In this document: positions 24,151 through 36,649 of the stretch, one piece after another | Numbering within the stretch: the stretch's first letter is position 1 | How the letters are laid out: every line of letters starts with the position of its first letter | Source of the DNA: Stratiolaelaps scimitus | Lineage: Eukaryota; Arthropoda; Arachnida; Mesostigmata; Laelapidae | DNA length: 64,000 nt | Direction: 5' to 3' | Assembly: GCA_019614645.1 (NCBI GenBank) | Contig: JABWDB010000003.1 | Span: 24,885,001 to 24,949,000 of the forward strand | The notes under the pieces: generated by a model | Seen by the model: the letters and a program-made list of their open reading frames with translations, nothing else | Database searches by the model: none | What the model was told of the DNA's origin: nothing | Made by a program: the position numbers and the translations under genes

Positions 24151-27100
24151 CTATGGTCGGACGAAACCTTTTAGAACGGTAGTAAACGGCTTTGAAAAGG
24201 GTGACGAGAGAGAGAACTTTGCACCGAGGTAAGCCAGTGGGCAAAGCCGAGGAAGCGTTTAAAGTCGACCGACCCAACGGACTACCGGGTCAGACAGACA
24301 TTGTAGATCTGATGATCTGTTTCAGAGAGGGTGCAGAGGGGTTTCCGAACTGTAGGTGTGAGGATGCACACGGCCGAAATTCAAATATGGGTGAAGCAAC
24401 TGGGAACTGGTTGAATACGATGGACGTATTTGACTCTAAATCTAGAATCTTCAACAATATTTGATTTCATGCCCTTTAGATGAAAACATCTTTCGTTAAA
24501 TATACCCGATGCACTAATAAGATCACTTAATTACGAATTATGCAAGAACGGATATCTTAATCTCCTATTAAGTACTACATTACGAAAGCTGTACATCGAC
24601 ACTGTGGAACCCACTACGGGGAAAGACACGATGAAGAAGAGCACCTCCTATGAATTTTATTTCATGAACGTTCGTTTCAACCTACCTGACAATGTAATTG
24701 CGGGATAATTCTAGCAGCTCAATGTCCTAACCTCAGACAGCCAGTCTTGGTTCTACTTGACTCCTGAGAACGGCTAACATCCGTCAGAGTATCAATTTTC
24801 GAGCATTTATTTTTTATAAACAGCAGTCACTCGTACCATGCGTACGTGGCACGCCACCCTCTTTTGAAGCCGACAATAAGGAACTCTCGCTAACGCTGTC
24901 GATGGGCCCTTGTCACTTTACACCTCAGAACGGTGTGAAGTATGCTTTTCGTCGCCTTGATAAACACTACATGACGCACATCTGTCGTTCGTTTTCTTAC
25001 CATGTCTGCACCCCCTTTGAAGCACTTCTCTCTCTCTGCATCTGAATTGTCCGACTGAAACTTGCTGCACTGTCGTTACGGGGATCTTCTGGAGCGTCGA
25101 CGCTCCCGAGCGGCGTCCTTGCAAGGTCATCGGTCGGGCGCCCCAACACACCATCATGTTGTCGCCGTGACGCTCTAGTTGCGTTTCGCCGCAACCCAGA
25201 TCCGGCGAAGTCGGGTCAGCGCCGCAGGTCGGCTGCGAGAGGCTCCGCTGGCGTCGCGCCAAGAAGATCTGGGCCGCAAAAGGGGCCTCGCGCGCCGTCA
25301 CTGCCAGCAAGACGGGTCGCGGCTCGCGTCGCGACCAGACGCTAGCTTGCCTCACGGCGGGCCTCCATCACCGCAGCGCTCTGCTCCGAAGGCTTCAGAT
25401 GCGAACAGTGGCTTCGCTGCTGCTCCGCTGCCTGCTTCTTGTTTCACTGCGCGGTAAGAGCTGGGTATGTTTGCTCGGTGCAGCCGCCGACGTATTGCCA
25501 GCGCTATAGTCAGAGTCGCCGCTTATAGCCGGGCCCTTGGGTGGCTTATTTTCTGGCTAAGATACGTCATATACGCCTACTGTCTCTCAATGGACGTCTC
25601 GTTTTCCCACTAAGCAAAGTTGTCATAATCCCCAATCGGTCAGCGGTCCTCAAGCGGGATATGAGGGGTTGAAGTAAGTTCAGATCTCCCCGGTGGTCTC
25701 CTATACGGCCATTGAACGACACAGATCATTATTACTACCTGCGCAAAAGACCGAACGTCTCTCCGTCATTACTCTATTCACAGAACTAGCCAGCCATCGT
25801 CTCATACTCGACATACAGTGGCGGTACCACATATTCACGAATTGGTTACCTTGCTACATATCAATAAACTACGTGCACATATCACCCTCGCCCTTTCTTT
25901 GTGATCCGTTCCTTGGAACCTAACGCTTGGTCGGCCTTCGCCTGGTCCTAAAGTGAACATAGGGAGTTATGTCTTCGGATGCCGAATGCAGGAGTGGCCA
26001 AAGAGCCCACGACTCATGTAATCAGGGGTATCATATTGCGAGGACGTCATAGAAGACATGCGCGGGCGATGGTCGCCGCGGGATAAGAAGAGTCGGACAC
26101 GCTATTATAGTTTAGGGTCTGTCGAACGGCGACGCCCGCCGGCGCCACAGGCAGCCGCCAACGCCGAGTTTGCCGACCCGCCTTATGCCCGTTAGGTGCT
26201 AGTGGGGTACGGTAGAGTATGGCCAGGCAACAGGGAGCGAAGACCGGGTGAAGGACTGGGGGGAGCAGGGGGTGATGGTGATGAGGCGAACGATGAGCAC
26301 GAAGAAAGCCGCTGTCTCCGCCGAGACGTCTCGCCACTTCTCTTCATCTATTCTTCCCTTGGGACAACTTTTCCTGCCACCCGATCTCCGTCGAGAGCTG
26401 CTGGCTAGTTGGTAGGGTGGCTTAACAGCCGCAAACTTCGCCCCATTTGCAAGGAGGCAGCGGTGGCCCCTGCCGCAGCAGCAGCAGCACCGACAGCGCC
26501 GTACCATGTATGTATGACATCCGTCCGCCCGTCCGCGTGTGTTTGTCTCTGTGAGTGAGTGAGCGTTTGTATGATTTTAAACATTGCTAAAAATTCCTCC
26601 TTTCCTCGCATTTCATTGTGGTCTCCTGGCTGGGTCGCCACTTTGGCAGTCCCACTACAATACCATTACGTGTCGTATCCTACGTATACACGGCAAATAG
26701 AATACATACGAAATATTCAGCACGAAGAGCAAAACGTGCGAGGAGGAACTGAGGACATAGCTGCGTAATAGATACTGCTGCGACGAACGCAGCCTGTGAC
26801 GTCGACTGCTGCTGCCGCTGCAACAGCGGCTACTAAAGACTTTGGGAAGGTTCATTGTGTGAGTGTGAGTTTCTGTGTGCGTGTGCGTGTGTGTGTATTT
26901 ACAAGCCAGACGCACGTAAAACGCTTGTCCGGCAACTTGTTGATACTGCTGCGTCTGCTTGCATGCTGAAACGTACGCCGAATGTACGATGTGTGTATAG
27001 TCACTTGGCAAAGGTCACTGCTCCATATTCAAAAATCACCTTGGATGCCTTCGCGCACCGCCGAGCCGTCCTTGGTAGGGTCGCACAGACACTTGTCACT

Positions 27101-27639
27101 TTCGGGTCATGATCAGCCAAGCCGGCGGGTCAAGATCACAGCAGACTGTAGACCCTTAAATCGATGTCAAATATGCCGAACACGCATGAGCGTCCCACGA
27201 ACAGAATACTTGCAATACTGTATTCAGCTAAAGGACAATGTCACAGCTGAGCAGGTCCATGGCTACACTGTCGTCGTCGTCGTCCGGCTTTTAGCACTAT
27301 TCTGGGCCATGACTGCCAGAAAACAAAACGAAGTAAAAAATGGAAACTATGTATACCGTGGGTTTGTTGCAAATTCATTTACACTTACAACATTCTTGAG
27401 GGGAACTACGAGTAACGAGCAACCGATCATTGGAGACAAGTATTCAGTAAGTGTAACTCTGCCAACTGCTAGTAAGTTATAAAGATGTCGCCATGATGAC
27501 GTCGATGAAGTGACACCGCCGCAGTGTCCACAGCTTGGGCAAATTAACCGGTAGTGGGATACGTTTCAGGCTCGAATCTTTCTACCGGGATAACTACCGG
27601 AAGACGTCTGATGCGAAATTGGGTGGGGAACCAGCCGCA
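24151..27639. other. Intron 2 segment, two short GC-rich islands, no recognised gene
   Basis: CpG-rich patches lie at 25000-25460 and 26040-26510, the latter with a CAG run near 26475. A GT tract is at 26876-26896. Open frames overlap on both strands in the islands, without a family match. Confidence 0.45.
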
Positions 27640-27835
27640 AACGAAGGTATATTATCCGTACATGTAACTATGGATTTTTGGAGACCTCGGCCCCCGAACT
27701 GTCAACCTTGTCGAAGGGGTCTGCCCAGGCTGGTCGGCGCCATCGGGGACAAGCGCGCAGGGTGCTGTCTTCCGCAGCGCCTTCCCCTCGCTGTACAGCG
27801 TGGAAATGCAATCGCCTCCCTCGGGGGGTGACCAT
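27640..27835 (+). mobile_element. Non-LTR retroelement 3' tail, frameshifted
   Basis: Parts of the tail appear in different frames: GAIGDKRAGC, then QRLPLAVQRGNAIASLGG, which is the typical end of these polyproteins (TGDKRxxxxLxQRxSxAIQRGNAxxxxG). At DNA level it clearly resembles the tail at 41590-41815: both have GAGACCT, AAGGGGTCT and GGGGACAAGCGCGCAGG in order at similar spacing. The reading frame is broken upstream of GAIGDKRAG. Confidence 0.6.
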
Positions 27836-28217
27836 TACGACGGCTTCGGCCTGACACATTGTCCTCACCTGCATCACTAATTATTGTATAGATTAACATT
27901 ACATAGTAATATGAAGTAAATTTAATATGTGTGTATAAATATAATACAATATACCAAATAATACAATATTCTATATACAATAACATTTGTAGGAGAGACA
28001 AACGTTTTATAAATGTTCCTACCCAGCAGTCTACAATTGATTCAGCTCACGGAGTCGAGTAGACTACGGTAGTCAAGTATGGAGTCAAGGGAGCGGGAGA
28101 AACGCTGGCCACACATAAAAAAAACATACCGGAACCTGGAAGCACTGTGTATTCTGAACTTTTAAAGGAAAATTCGGCGTTGCTCATTGTTGCGTTTTTC
28201 CAATGCGTTTCTTTCAG
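27836..28217. other. 3' end of intron 2
   Basis: AT-rich to about 28020, then ordinary sequence up to the polypyrimidine acceptor TTTCTTTCAG at 28217. Confidence 0.6.
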
Positions 28218-28358
28218 CTCGATTGGATGGCGGCTCGGTCTGCAGGCTCTCACTGGAATCGTGTTCAGCACATTCATCCTCGGCATCTTCTACAGACCGG
28301 CTTCACTCTACCATCCTCAACGACGAGCTATCCTCCATCTGAAGAGCATGCAGAAAAG
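28218..28358 (+). CDS. MCT-like transporter exon (TM6 and start of central loop)
   Basis: Acceptor CTTTCAG, donor GTCAGT. The first base completes the Arg codon of the exon at 2073, and it ends with two bases of another Arg codon. It encodes SIGWRLGLQALTGIVFSTF, continuing ILGIFYRPASLYHPQRRA and ILHLKSMQK. The W-R-x-x-L start followed by a helix ending in YRP is the usual TM6 of SLC16 proteins. The basic YHPQRRAILHLK run is, in my recollection, characteristic of an arthropod-rich MCT subgroup, and it begins the large cytoplasmic loop between TM6 and TM7. Confidence 0.93.
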
Positions 28359-29634
28359 GTCAGTACTGCGTTGATTAACGGCCCCTTTGGAGGTAAATGC
28401 AAGAAAAAGAAAAGGTTGGTTAAAAACAAGGGTCTGCTGCTTGTCCATTAATAACAGACTTGACCAACGCACGTTGTTTGATTAATCGAGGGCAGAGAGG
28501 CGCTGGAGCAAATCACTATTCGCTACTGTTCACGAGGCTAGCAAAGATGATCATATGTCAATCAAGTTTAGTTGATTTAGACGATCGGAAACGTCGCTCA
28601 ATGGGACTAATGAGTTGCATTTGGAGCAATTTTATTATATAATTAATGAAATTGAATTTCTACATATGCCTGATTCGATTCACCGATCCAATATCGACAG
28701 CCCCCCCGGTATCCACCGGCTGGCGTCTGCAACGCTGTCATTTCTCAGACAGACGATTTTTTTTGTCGCCTGGAGTCTGGCGACCGAGAGAACTGTCTTG
28801 CGTTTATTGTTGGCCGTGCTACGAATTTGATTTGGCTCTGGACCTCCTCTGACGAATGCCTTGGCGGCATTGTGCGCCAGTATGCGTGCGCTGCAAAAAG
28901 ACGAAGTGCCCTGGACGCGCACAGCAGGCCTCCGGCTTTTCGGCCTCTTCCGGGGAGCGCACGTTCCAACGATCACGCAACGACTGCGCAGGACTTCAAT
29001 AAATCTCGACCAGATGCTTTTGCGCCTGTCTGCTTTCGATGGCTGCCGGCAGTGGCAGACGAATGTATGGCCTACGTTGTGGCCTGTTGTTAGATAGCCT
29101 TACTCGATCTGAAATTAAATTCATTATGATATCTCTGCTTCTATGCATTTCTGTTCAGTGTGCTTTGTGTGCGTGTGTATGTGCTCTGGCTGCGTTTCAC
29201 GCTGGCATCTATTTTCGCCTAACGTATGCCAAAGGGCGGTGTAGGCCGACAAATTTATTTGGAATTATCATACTCTTAAGATTCAGCACGTACTCGTTCC
29301 GGTTTTAGCAGCAATCGCAGCTACTGTTGTTGTTCAACAGGTTAGGCTGTCAACCCTTGTTAAAAACAGCATGCGTTAAAGTGGGGTTTGGGAGAGAAGT
29401 AGCCCCTAGTCTCTACGCTAATGTTAGTATGGCTTGTGCACCGGAACCGCGTGAGTGCAACACAGAGGGTTTGGGGCCATAGGGTGGGTATCCGGTTCGA
29501 ATGCCACGTAAATTTGTCTATGAAGTTGTCATTAATATTGTTAGGACGCCCGGTCAGTTTCTATTATTACTGCACTGGACAACTATTGTATATATGGGTA
29601 ATTAACAGAAAATCTTGTTCACGTTCGTTCGCAG
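28359..29634 (+). other. Intron 3 of the MCT-like gene
   Basis: 1276-bp GT-AG intron. A GC-richer patch at 28690-29090 has open frames on both strands without family match. A B-box-like GGTTCGAATGCC at 29493-29504 has no tRNA fold around it. Confidence 0.75.
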
Positions 29635-29776
29635 ATCGAAGGCAAAAGATAAGAACCCGGCAATTGAGAAGCCGCCCTTCTTCGACTTCGGCGTACTCAA
29701 GTCCCGAACGGTGCAAATTCTCATCACAGGCACCGCAATTGCCGCTGTCGGTGTCTCATCCCCTATGATTCTCTTC
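29635..29776 (+). CDS. MCT-like transporter exon (loop and TM7)
   Basis: Acceptor GTTCGCAG, donor GTAAGT. It starts with the last base of an Arg codon and ends on a codon boundary. It encodes the lysine-rich loop end SKAKDKNPAIEKPPFFDFG, then VLKSRTVQILITGTAIAAVG and VSSPMILF. The PPFFDFxxLKSRTVQIL block leads into TM7. The loop is short compared with vertebrate MCT1-4. Confidence 0.93.
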
Positions 29777-31884
29777 GTAAGTATCCATTGTACACCAGAC
29801 GACACGTACAATGGATGAGAAAAGTTTAAGAAACCATACTCAATCATGGCGCTTTAAACTGAACTGACTCTCAAAGCACAAGTGCTTGCTGTTATACTAA
29901 GAGGGCAAATATTGATCTCCGTGATTGCTGGACATCACAACGGTACACCAGGATGCTTTCGACCAGATGCTTAGCACTCTATATCCAAGGCGTAAATAGG
30001 CCAACACCTTCCACCTCCTTAGATTACAATTGGGCTGGACACTATTCCCGAGGTACAAAACTCGTCAGGGGTACAATCTAATCGTTCGGTATAGCCGATC
30101 GGGTTCTACTATTTCTTCAAGTGATAATCGATGATACAAATAGTGCTCCTTTGGGACTAACGAATCCTAAGGTCGCTGAGTCCACAACACGACAAATTTT
30201 GAGAACCTTTTTAACTACACTGGGAATATAGGTGTATGAAAAAAGTCATGCGATATCAAACGTCGAACTGCCAATGGTACAATAATGCTCTAAAGCCAAT
30301 GCTCTGCCATCCGCAACTGTATTACGGGGTTAGTCTACTGAGCACAGTTAACACGGCGAACGGCCAGCATGAATATTTTAAGAGACTACGAAGTGCATTG
30401 AATCCACCTTTAATAAACCTATAAATATATGTCACGATGTCAAAAGCTGTTTCAGGCATACACTGAGAGTCTTGTCGATGATAAATATTCTGTCTGTTCT
30501 ACTATCAACTCTATCAACGGTGTCCAGATTGTACAGTTCGGAAAGTTCCATGGTCGTTTGTCCTTGCTGTGCATATTTACTTGTCATAATTCCGCATTGC
30601 GCTCGCTGTAAAAGGCGCAACGCTGGCCAAGTAATTCATAAGCAACAACTACAACGGTCCTGACCATCATCGCCAACCTATGTAGGACGTTTGAAGGCTC
30701 TCAGTGACTATTCACAAATACATGGATGTAGTCTGGGCCATCATCTGGAACTCCCACTACCAGTGTCGCGAGCAAGGAGGGCAACGTCAGAAGAAAAGGA
30801 AGACTCTAGCCTTGACAGCTGCCAACGGAGTCATACCCGCCGTGCCGGTCGGCTTGTTGGCGCTTGTCACCGAGTGTACTAGCCCAGAGTGCTCTTTGCC
30901 AAGGTCCTCGATGCTGTTCGGAATAGAAGCACGCTGGCCACTGGTAACACGGACATATGTCTTCTTTTGATCACTACCATGGTGTCTTTTTTTTTCACTT
31001 AAGTAAGACCAAGGAAACAGTTGAAAGTGTCTAGCTGGCCGCCAGCTCCTCCGAAGGGGCCATCGACGGCAATCCAGCATGCAATTACTGCAGGATAAAA
31101 ATCTCTCATTGCTCCCCAAAACCCAGCCGCTCTGGCCCCAATTGGAGGAGGATCCCATTCCGAATGAATGCGAACTCAATATACGACGAGTATTGCCATC
31201 ATCTTCTGTTCGCCTTTGCTCATGGTCGGACCTCCCTTAATGACTATCGTCGCCACCGCCACCCGTCTTGTTGATGGCTGGATCGCCCCCCCCCCGTCCC
31301 TATTGAGCGCGTTCGTACGTGTCATCTACCGATCTGGCTAGAGCAAGCTTTTGATAGGTTCATAGCCCGATATATGATATTTAAAGGCTGAAATATCAAA
31401 TCATGGATTTAGTTGATACATGAAAAATTCCTCGGGGATATACAGCCTCTGTTTGAGCTTCGCAGTAGTATTAAGAAATCGTAGTGTATAATAAACGAAG
31501 CATTAGAGATATAATGTGCAGGAATTCAAAATCAAAGAGTTTTCAGAATATTTGTTTATCCTCCTGCAACGCTATGAGCCAGCACAGGGTGACCAGCGTC
31601 GTCTCTAGAACAACGTTATACACATTGCAGAAACCGCCTAAAATATGAGCATCTGGATCATCCTCCGTTGATTGTTGCCTATGAGGCTTGCAATCCGACA
31701 CTGGTTAATGTTTTCGGATCCTCGTTTTGCGCCGTCCGCTTCTTAGAAGTAATGTCCAATTACGACGTGCGTGCCACGCGTTGTAAGCCTTTACTACGTG
31801 GTTTGCGAAACTCCGATGGTGAAAAGACGAAATAACTTTGTTTCCGATATGTACTGTATCAACAGACACAAACAAGAACGTCAT

Positions 31885-31909
31885 TGTCACACGCGAAGTG
31901 CGTGTGACA
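31885..31909. repeat. Perfect inverted repeat, 10-bp arms
   Basis: TGTCACACGC and GCGTGTGACA are separated by GAAGT. Confidence 0.85.
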
Positions 31910-31991
31910 TAATAGAGAGTTGGCACTTGCCACTGCTGCTTGGTATAGCAGGTCTGCCGCTTTGGTGTAAAATCTAGAATACTAAACTTGA

Positions 31992-32033
31992 ACACTAAAC
32001 TCGTAGCCTTTAATAAGGCGACGAGTTTAGTGT
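31992..32033. repeat. Long near-perfect hairpin, 42 bp
   Basis: ACACTAAACTCGT pairs with ACGAGTTTAGTGT. Inside, after one A/G mismatch, GCCTT pairs with AAGGC around a TAAT loop. Eighteen of 19 stem positions pair. Confidence 0.92.
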
Positions 32034-34454
32034 AAACGTATTTCTATGCTCGGGACACAAGGCATTCGCATGGAAATGCGCTAGATTGTAATACGCCATT
32101 CGGTATCAATGACAAGGCAAAAAGGCATTACTTAACACGTCCGAGATGCCTCCTTTCATCTTCCCAAAGCTACGAAACTCACCATCGACCTCGTTGACTT
32201 CGAGGAGTCGTCCGACCGCGAACAGCGCCCAGAGTTTTCCGAATGCGATCTCTCCAATGGTGCTTGTGACCAAACAGGACATTGCCGTCCACTAGTGAAT
32301 CGTTGGCTAACGTCAGAGACAATGGCTCGTTGAAGTCATGCGCAGTGAAGCAAAGTTCAAAATGCCACGCCTCAATAATGTCAATGTGGTGTACCCCGAA
32401 ATAGGACACAGCATTAGGTGATCCAAGGACAATGTCACTGTTTGCCAAACATGAAGTTCTCCCCGAGGGTGTCCGTTACAGCTATTGTTGAATTGCAGCC
32501 CTCAACAAATGTTTACTCAACACTTGATCGGTATACGATCATTCCGATGTTGTATTAGAATTAAGTGAAATATATTAGAGTAGCAAATGTCCATGAACTA
32601 GTGTTGTTTTATAATCAATGCTAGTAATATTGGTATCGACGCAAATTCAAATCGGCTCTTTGTTTCCTGGAAAGCACCACCTCGATTTAGCCGTTACGCT
32701 AAATTCGGAACTGTGCCAAGGCAATTGGTAATGATGTGATAATAGGGGCGATCTTTGGAAAAATAGAAATCGTGCATTGTCTGGTTCACATGGATCTGTT
32801 GGAGAAAGCCCAGATAAGCCCAACATGATCGACCACCCCGATAAGGCCAAGAGTAGGGAGATGACGATGAATAAGTCCTTCTCCTGGCCAACACTACAAT
32901 TAGTGGCATTCGCTCCTCTGCTGACAGGTCCTTGGAATTGATACAAAGCGGTACCGAGGCCCGAAGATTCATGGGAAGAGGACCGCCGATGGTCAACGAC
33001 GAGAAAGCTCCGCTGACATTTACGATACTACAGGGCAATATACGCTTACGCCATCACCCTGTATGAAATAGGGTAAATGAGAACATCTGTAGAAATGATT
33101 TATGCAAGCGAGAGTACTAAAACGAAGCACGAATGTAGCCCCCCCCCCCTTAAATACGCAACTATTTGACTTAACATTACTTGACGTAGTGACACGTATT
33201 GATGGAGCACGCCGCCTTCCAGCTATGAGAGCGAGGCGCAAGTTGCATGTCATCACACATGACGATACCAACCAAGCGGACAGCTCTTCGCCCAAACGAA
33301 TTCCAGTGGCCTGTATACATTTCGCTAGATATGAACACGCGATGTGTTTGTGCTAGACGCTATGCGCTAACATTTCCATGAGCACATATACTTTGGCTTA
33401 ACTAATGAATTTCCTTTACCGAATTTCTGCGTGCCCGTATATTAGACATCACTGAGTAGGTCTGACAAGGCACACCGATCACTTTCTCTAACACACTCCG
33501 CGGAGACACTGATTTGCGAGGTTGATTTTGTCCTCGTTTATCTTCGCTATATAGGCGTATAGGGATCTAGCGATTTCCGATTACGATCGCCCAGCGATCA
33601 ATCAAGATCTATCCAACGCAGAGGAAATTCGCTGCGGCCCCCGTTCAGCTGACAAGCGGCAATCCATCTAATACAGTGACTGTGCATAATTATTCGGAAA
33701 GGAATCGTGCACTGTAATTGTTTGTGATTCGGATGGCGATGAGGACTCAGCATCATTGACTACATCGATATGATATATGATAGATCTCATATAAATGGTT
33801 TCTGAGAGGATGCGCGCAGCCATTTCGAATAAGAAGAATTGAAGAAGTTGTACACCCTATATCGCATCTGATTCTTCGCATTGTGTCCTTCACGGTCAGA
33901 CGAAAGCAACGACGAGACACTCTACCCCGTAATCATACTGCAACAATCGCATTCAATGTAGCGGTCCACGAAAACTCCTCAGGTCATCATTGTACAATTT
34001 CGCGCGTGCCTTACATAACTACCCTTTTATTCTTTAAGATAGGTGTGATTTGGTTGGGTATTTAAGTTCGCTGGAAGTTTTGATCAATAACAGCCGGAGG
34101 AGGCACGTAGGTGTATGGGTTCGATCCCCACCGTTCGACATTCGCAATACCGAAAGCACTACCATGAACATTAAATACAGGTTACGAGTCAGCCAGGAAA
34201 ATTAACTGAGACGTGCATCGATCAGCCAATTTATCAAGGGACGTTTCTCAAGGCGCGAGTATTGCACATATAAAGCCGATCAAGTTGGAGTTCTTTGGGG
34301 GTTATGACACTCTGCTTTCCTGATTATAACACCACCGTTGGTCGTCTCTGTGATTTTATGATTAGCTTTTATTTTGCCATTATATAATATTATATATTCA
34401 ACATATACCGCCGTGGTTCCACGATGACTCGGCAGCTAGTTCGACTTCTCTGCC

Positions 34455-34478
34455 TATATATATATATATATATATATT
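34455..34478. repeat. (AT)n microsatellite before an exon
   Basis: An AT tract 73 bp upstream of the exon at 34552. Confidence 0.93.
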
Positions 34479-34551
34479 TGTTCCCGGATGTTCAAACGTA
34501 TAATAGATAATGGGTAATGATCGGTCCTCGATATGGTTGTATGCTTTGCAG

Positions 34552-34766
34552 ATCTACCAGGCGGAGGAGGATGGTCTGTCGCGCTCGTCGCTACTGTACC
34601 TGCAGGTGTTCCTCGGGATGTCGTTCATTCTGGGCTCACTAGCCTTTGGCTGCATCATCGTCAACAATCCCGACAGCTGCCATATCGCCCGGCAGTACCT
34701 CTGCCAGGGTGCGTGCGCACTGCTCGCGGCATCGATGTTGCTCTGCACCACGATACATGACTACAG
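34552..34766 (+). CDS. MCT-like transporter exon (TM8-TM9)
   Basis: Acceptor CTTTGCAG, donor GTATGG. It starts on a codon boundary and ends with two bases of a split codon. It encodes IYQAEEDGLSRSSLLYLQVF, continuing LGMSFILGSLAFGCIIVNN, then PDSCHIARQYLCQGACALLA and the rest of TM9. The order (acidic extracellular segment, LQVFLGxxFxxG helix, HIARQYLCQ then a second helix) fits TM8 and TM9 of the arthropod MCT subgroup. The exon has higher GC and third-position GC than flanking intron, as expected for coding sequence. Confidence 0.92.
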
Positions 34767-35178
34767 GTATGGTGGGCGTCAAATTATACGGGTATCCGGG
34801 GATTATTATTATTTGTTTTAAACAGATAGATAGATACAATGAGAAGGTGACACTATTGTCCTCTAGGCGGAGAATTCGTCATGGAATTTGTACCTTGCGC
34901 TGACGTAAAATGACTAAATAACTAGCAATTTATTAATCATATAATAGCACAATATGTATGTAGCATCCCCGTAGAACTCTACGTATACATAAACGATACA
35001 CAAAAACTCAGTTGTAAACGAATTAAATATGAATTTGATTAGCTTAGATCTTCAATCCAGATTAAGATGATGCAGTGAAGATTTGACGACAACATGGGCG
35101 TATGCATAGATGCATTGATTGCTATTAGCTGGATCTGACTAACAAGTTCTTAGAAAATGTATATATTACAACAATCCC

Positions 35179-35180
35179 AT

Positions 35181-35219
<39 letters not shown>
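35179..35219. repeat. (AT)n microsatellite
   Basis: An AT run with one AATAT interruption. Confidence 0.95.
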
Positions 35220-35954
35220 GGACACAGCACAGAGCCAAAATAGCTACTTATATGTAATTGTATGGTCAAAGCTGAGCATGAGCAGAATTACCAGAACGCG
35301 TGCTCAGTGGTGCAAGCGTTTGCTGTCCATTTTGTTATCTATCTTCTGCAGTAGCACCGTTAGTGCTAGGTTAAGTGAAGCTTGCTTGTTGGCGGGTCTC
35401 TGCGTAGTAGTTGATGTCTAGCCAAAGGAGGTTACCGCTTAGAGGGCAAGTCCGCAGTGACGGGTCGCCTAGACTCCGTCCTCTTGGGACATCTTCCGTA
35501 ACGAGCTGCTGGGTGGGTGGATTGAGCAACAACTCGTTTGTTGCCGCTTCGATCTGAACTGTTTCTCTGGTCGTTTGGCTATTGACACGGCTGCTCTGTC
35601 TGCCGTGTGCCATTCCCTTTTGTCGAGCTGCTCGTTTCTTTCAATGTTAGCTTTTCATTATTGATATTGCACCGCTTAGAGGAGTTAGACGATGATCTGA
35701 CACTTAGCGAGCGCAACTGGAATATAAGTTATTGCTCAGATCATTGTTCTGTTAGGCTATATGATAAATCTATGATTTGAATTGGAATGTAGGTCTTAGT
35801 ACTATTCTAATTCCAATCGAGGAAATATCTGTAGTAGATATATCCCCAAAGAACCTTTTGAGGAGCACCTTTATTTTTTTTGATAATAGGCGATTTAGCA
35901 ACGCTCTCTTTGCTACATCGTCGGCTGTCACTAACTGAAAAGGATGCCAAATTA

Positions 35955-36647
35955 TTAGGCTGTCTCCTTCAAACTGTCGCCTCTTTAAATGCCAATAACT
36001 TTTGAACTAAATGAGTTAGAATAAAGATATTTTGGTATGAGTTAGAGGCGTATAAGTCTTCAAATTAGATGTCGAACACTCCACACGCATTTTCATCTGC
36101 TCAGCACTCAGTATATGGGGAACCCATTTTGCATTGATTTTCTTCACCTTCAGTACATTGGTGACAATTTTATGACATGTCACCCGAGGAATCCCAGTTT
36201 CAGCCGACAAAGACCTCATGGACCAAGCTCTAGTTTGCTCAAAAGCTGCCTTGATTCTGTCAATGTTCGTCTTTTGTTGCACCTGATTTGTGGTCCCCGC
36301 CTCGGTGGTCATCGGTGTCCATATCTCCACTGTTAAATCGCTTGCACCAACTTTGCACCGTTCGCAGGCATAAGGCAGACCTGCCGTACGCGTTCACTAA
36401 TTGTCGATGGATTTCAGCTGGAGGGTATTTTTGGAGAAACAAAAACTTGATGTTTTCCCGTTGATTTTTGGGGGAATTTGAACTTTCTGCTGCAGTGTCC
36501 ATCTTTCTGATCGTATCGAAACCACTTAGTGTTCGAAAGGAAGCCACGTTCCTGCCGCGTGCCCACTCCAAAAATCAACGCATTGTATCGCGTAGTTCGG
36601 ATTGTGCGCCATTCGAAAGGCGCGACAGTTTGAAGGGGACAGCCTAA
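35955..36647 (-). mobile_element. Mariner element, internally deleted, 693 bp, with TIRs and TA duplication
   Basis: The terminal inverted repeats start TTAGGCTGTC at 35955 and, as complement, at 36647; about 23 of the first 24 positions match. TA flanks both ends (35953-35954 and 36648-36649), the mariner target duplication. The minus-strand transposase starts at 36502 with MDTAAESSNS, then ENIKFLFLQKYPPAEIHRQL, and SALCLRTVQSWCKRFNSGD (first helix-turn-helix of mariner). A frameshift near 36320 leads to TNIDRIKAAFEQTRAWSMR, LSAETGIPRVTCHKIV and KINAKWVPHILSAEQ. The WVPHxL motif is a mariner signature. The sequence then jumps to the 3' end, so the whole DD(34)D catalytic region is deleted. 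Full elements are about 1.3 kb. It cannot encode transposase but keeps both ends. Confidence 0.93.
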
Positions 36648-36649
36648 TA

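Larger units (their letters stand above)
2074..28217 (+). other. Intron 2 of the MCT-like gene, 26 kb
   Basis: 26144-bp intron between exons that share a split Arg codon. It contains the mobile elements and repeats listed separately, and GC-rich islands. I find no exon that would fit the transporter between TM5 and TM6, and none is needed, because CECI-R/S-IGWRLGL reads on directly. Unannotated nested genes cannot be excluded. Confidence 0.85.
29777..34551 (+). other. Intron 4 of the MCT-like gene
   Basis: 4775-bp GT-AG intron with two neighbouring inverted repeats near 31.9-32.0 kb. A C-rich homopolymer lies at 31289-31297 and another at 33141-33149. A B-box-like GGTTCGATCCCC is at 34118-34129, and (AT)n at 34455-34478 is 73 bp before the next exon. 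Minus-strand open frames at 32179-32448 and 32647-33038 look somewhat protein-like but match nothing I recognise. Confidence 0.7.

Noticed and set aside
25120..25150. GGGCGCCCCAAC resembling an LTR primer-binding site
   Set aside because: No LTR or Gag-Pol sequence lies next to it in either direction.
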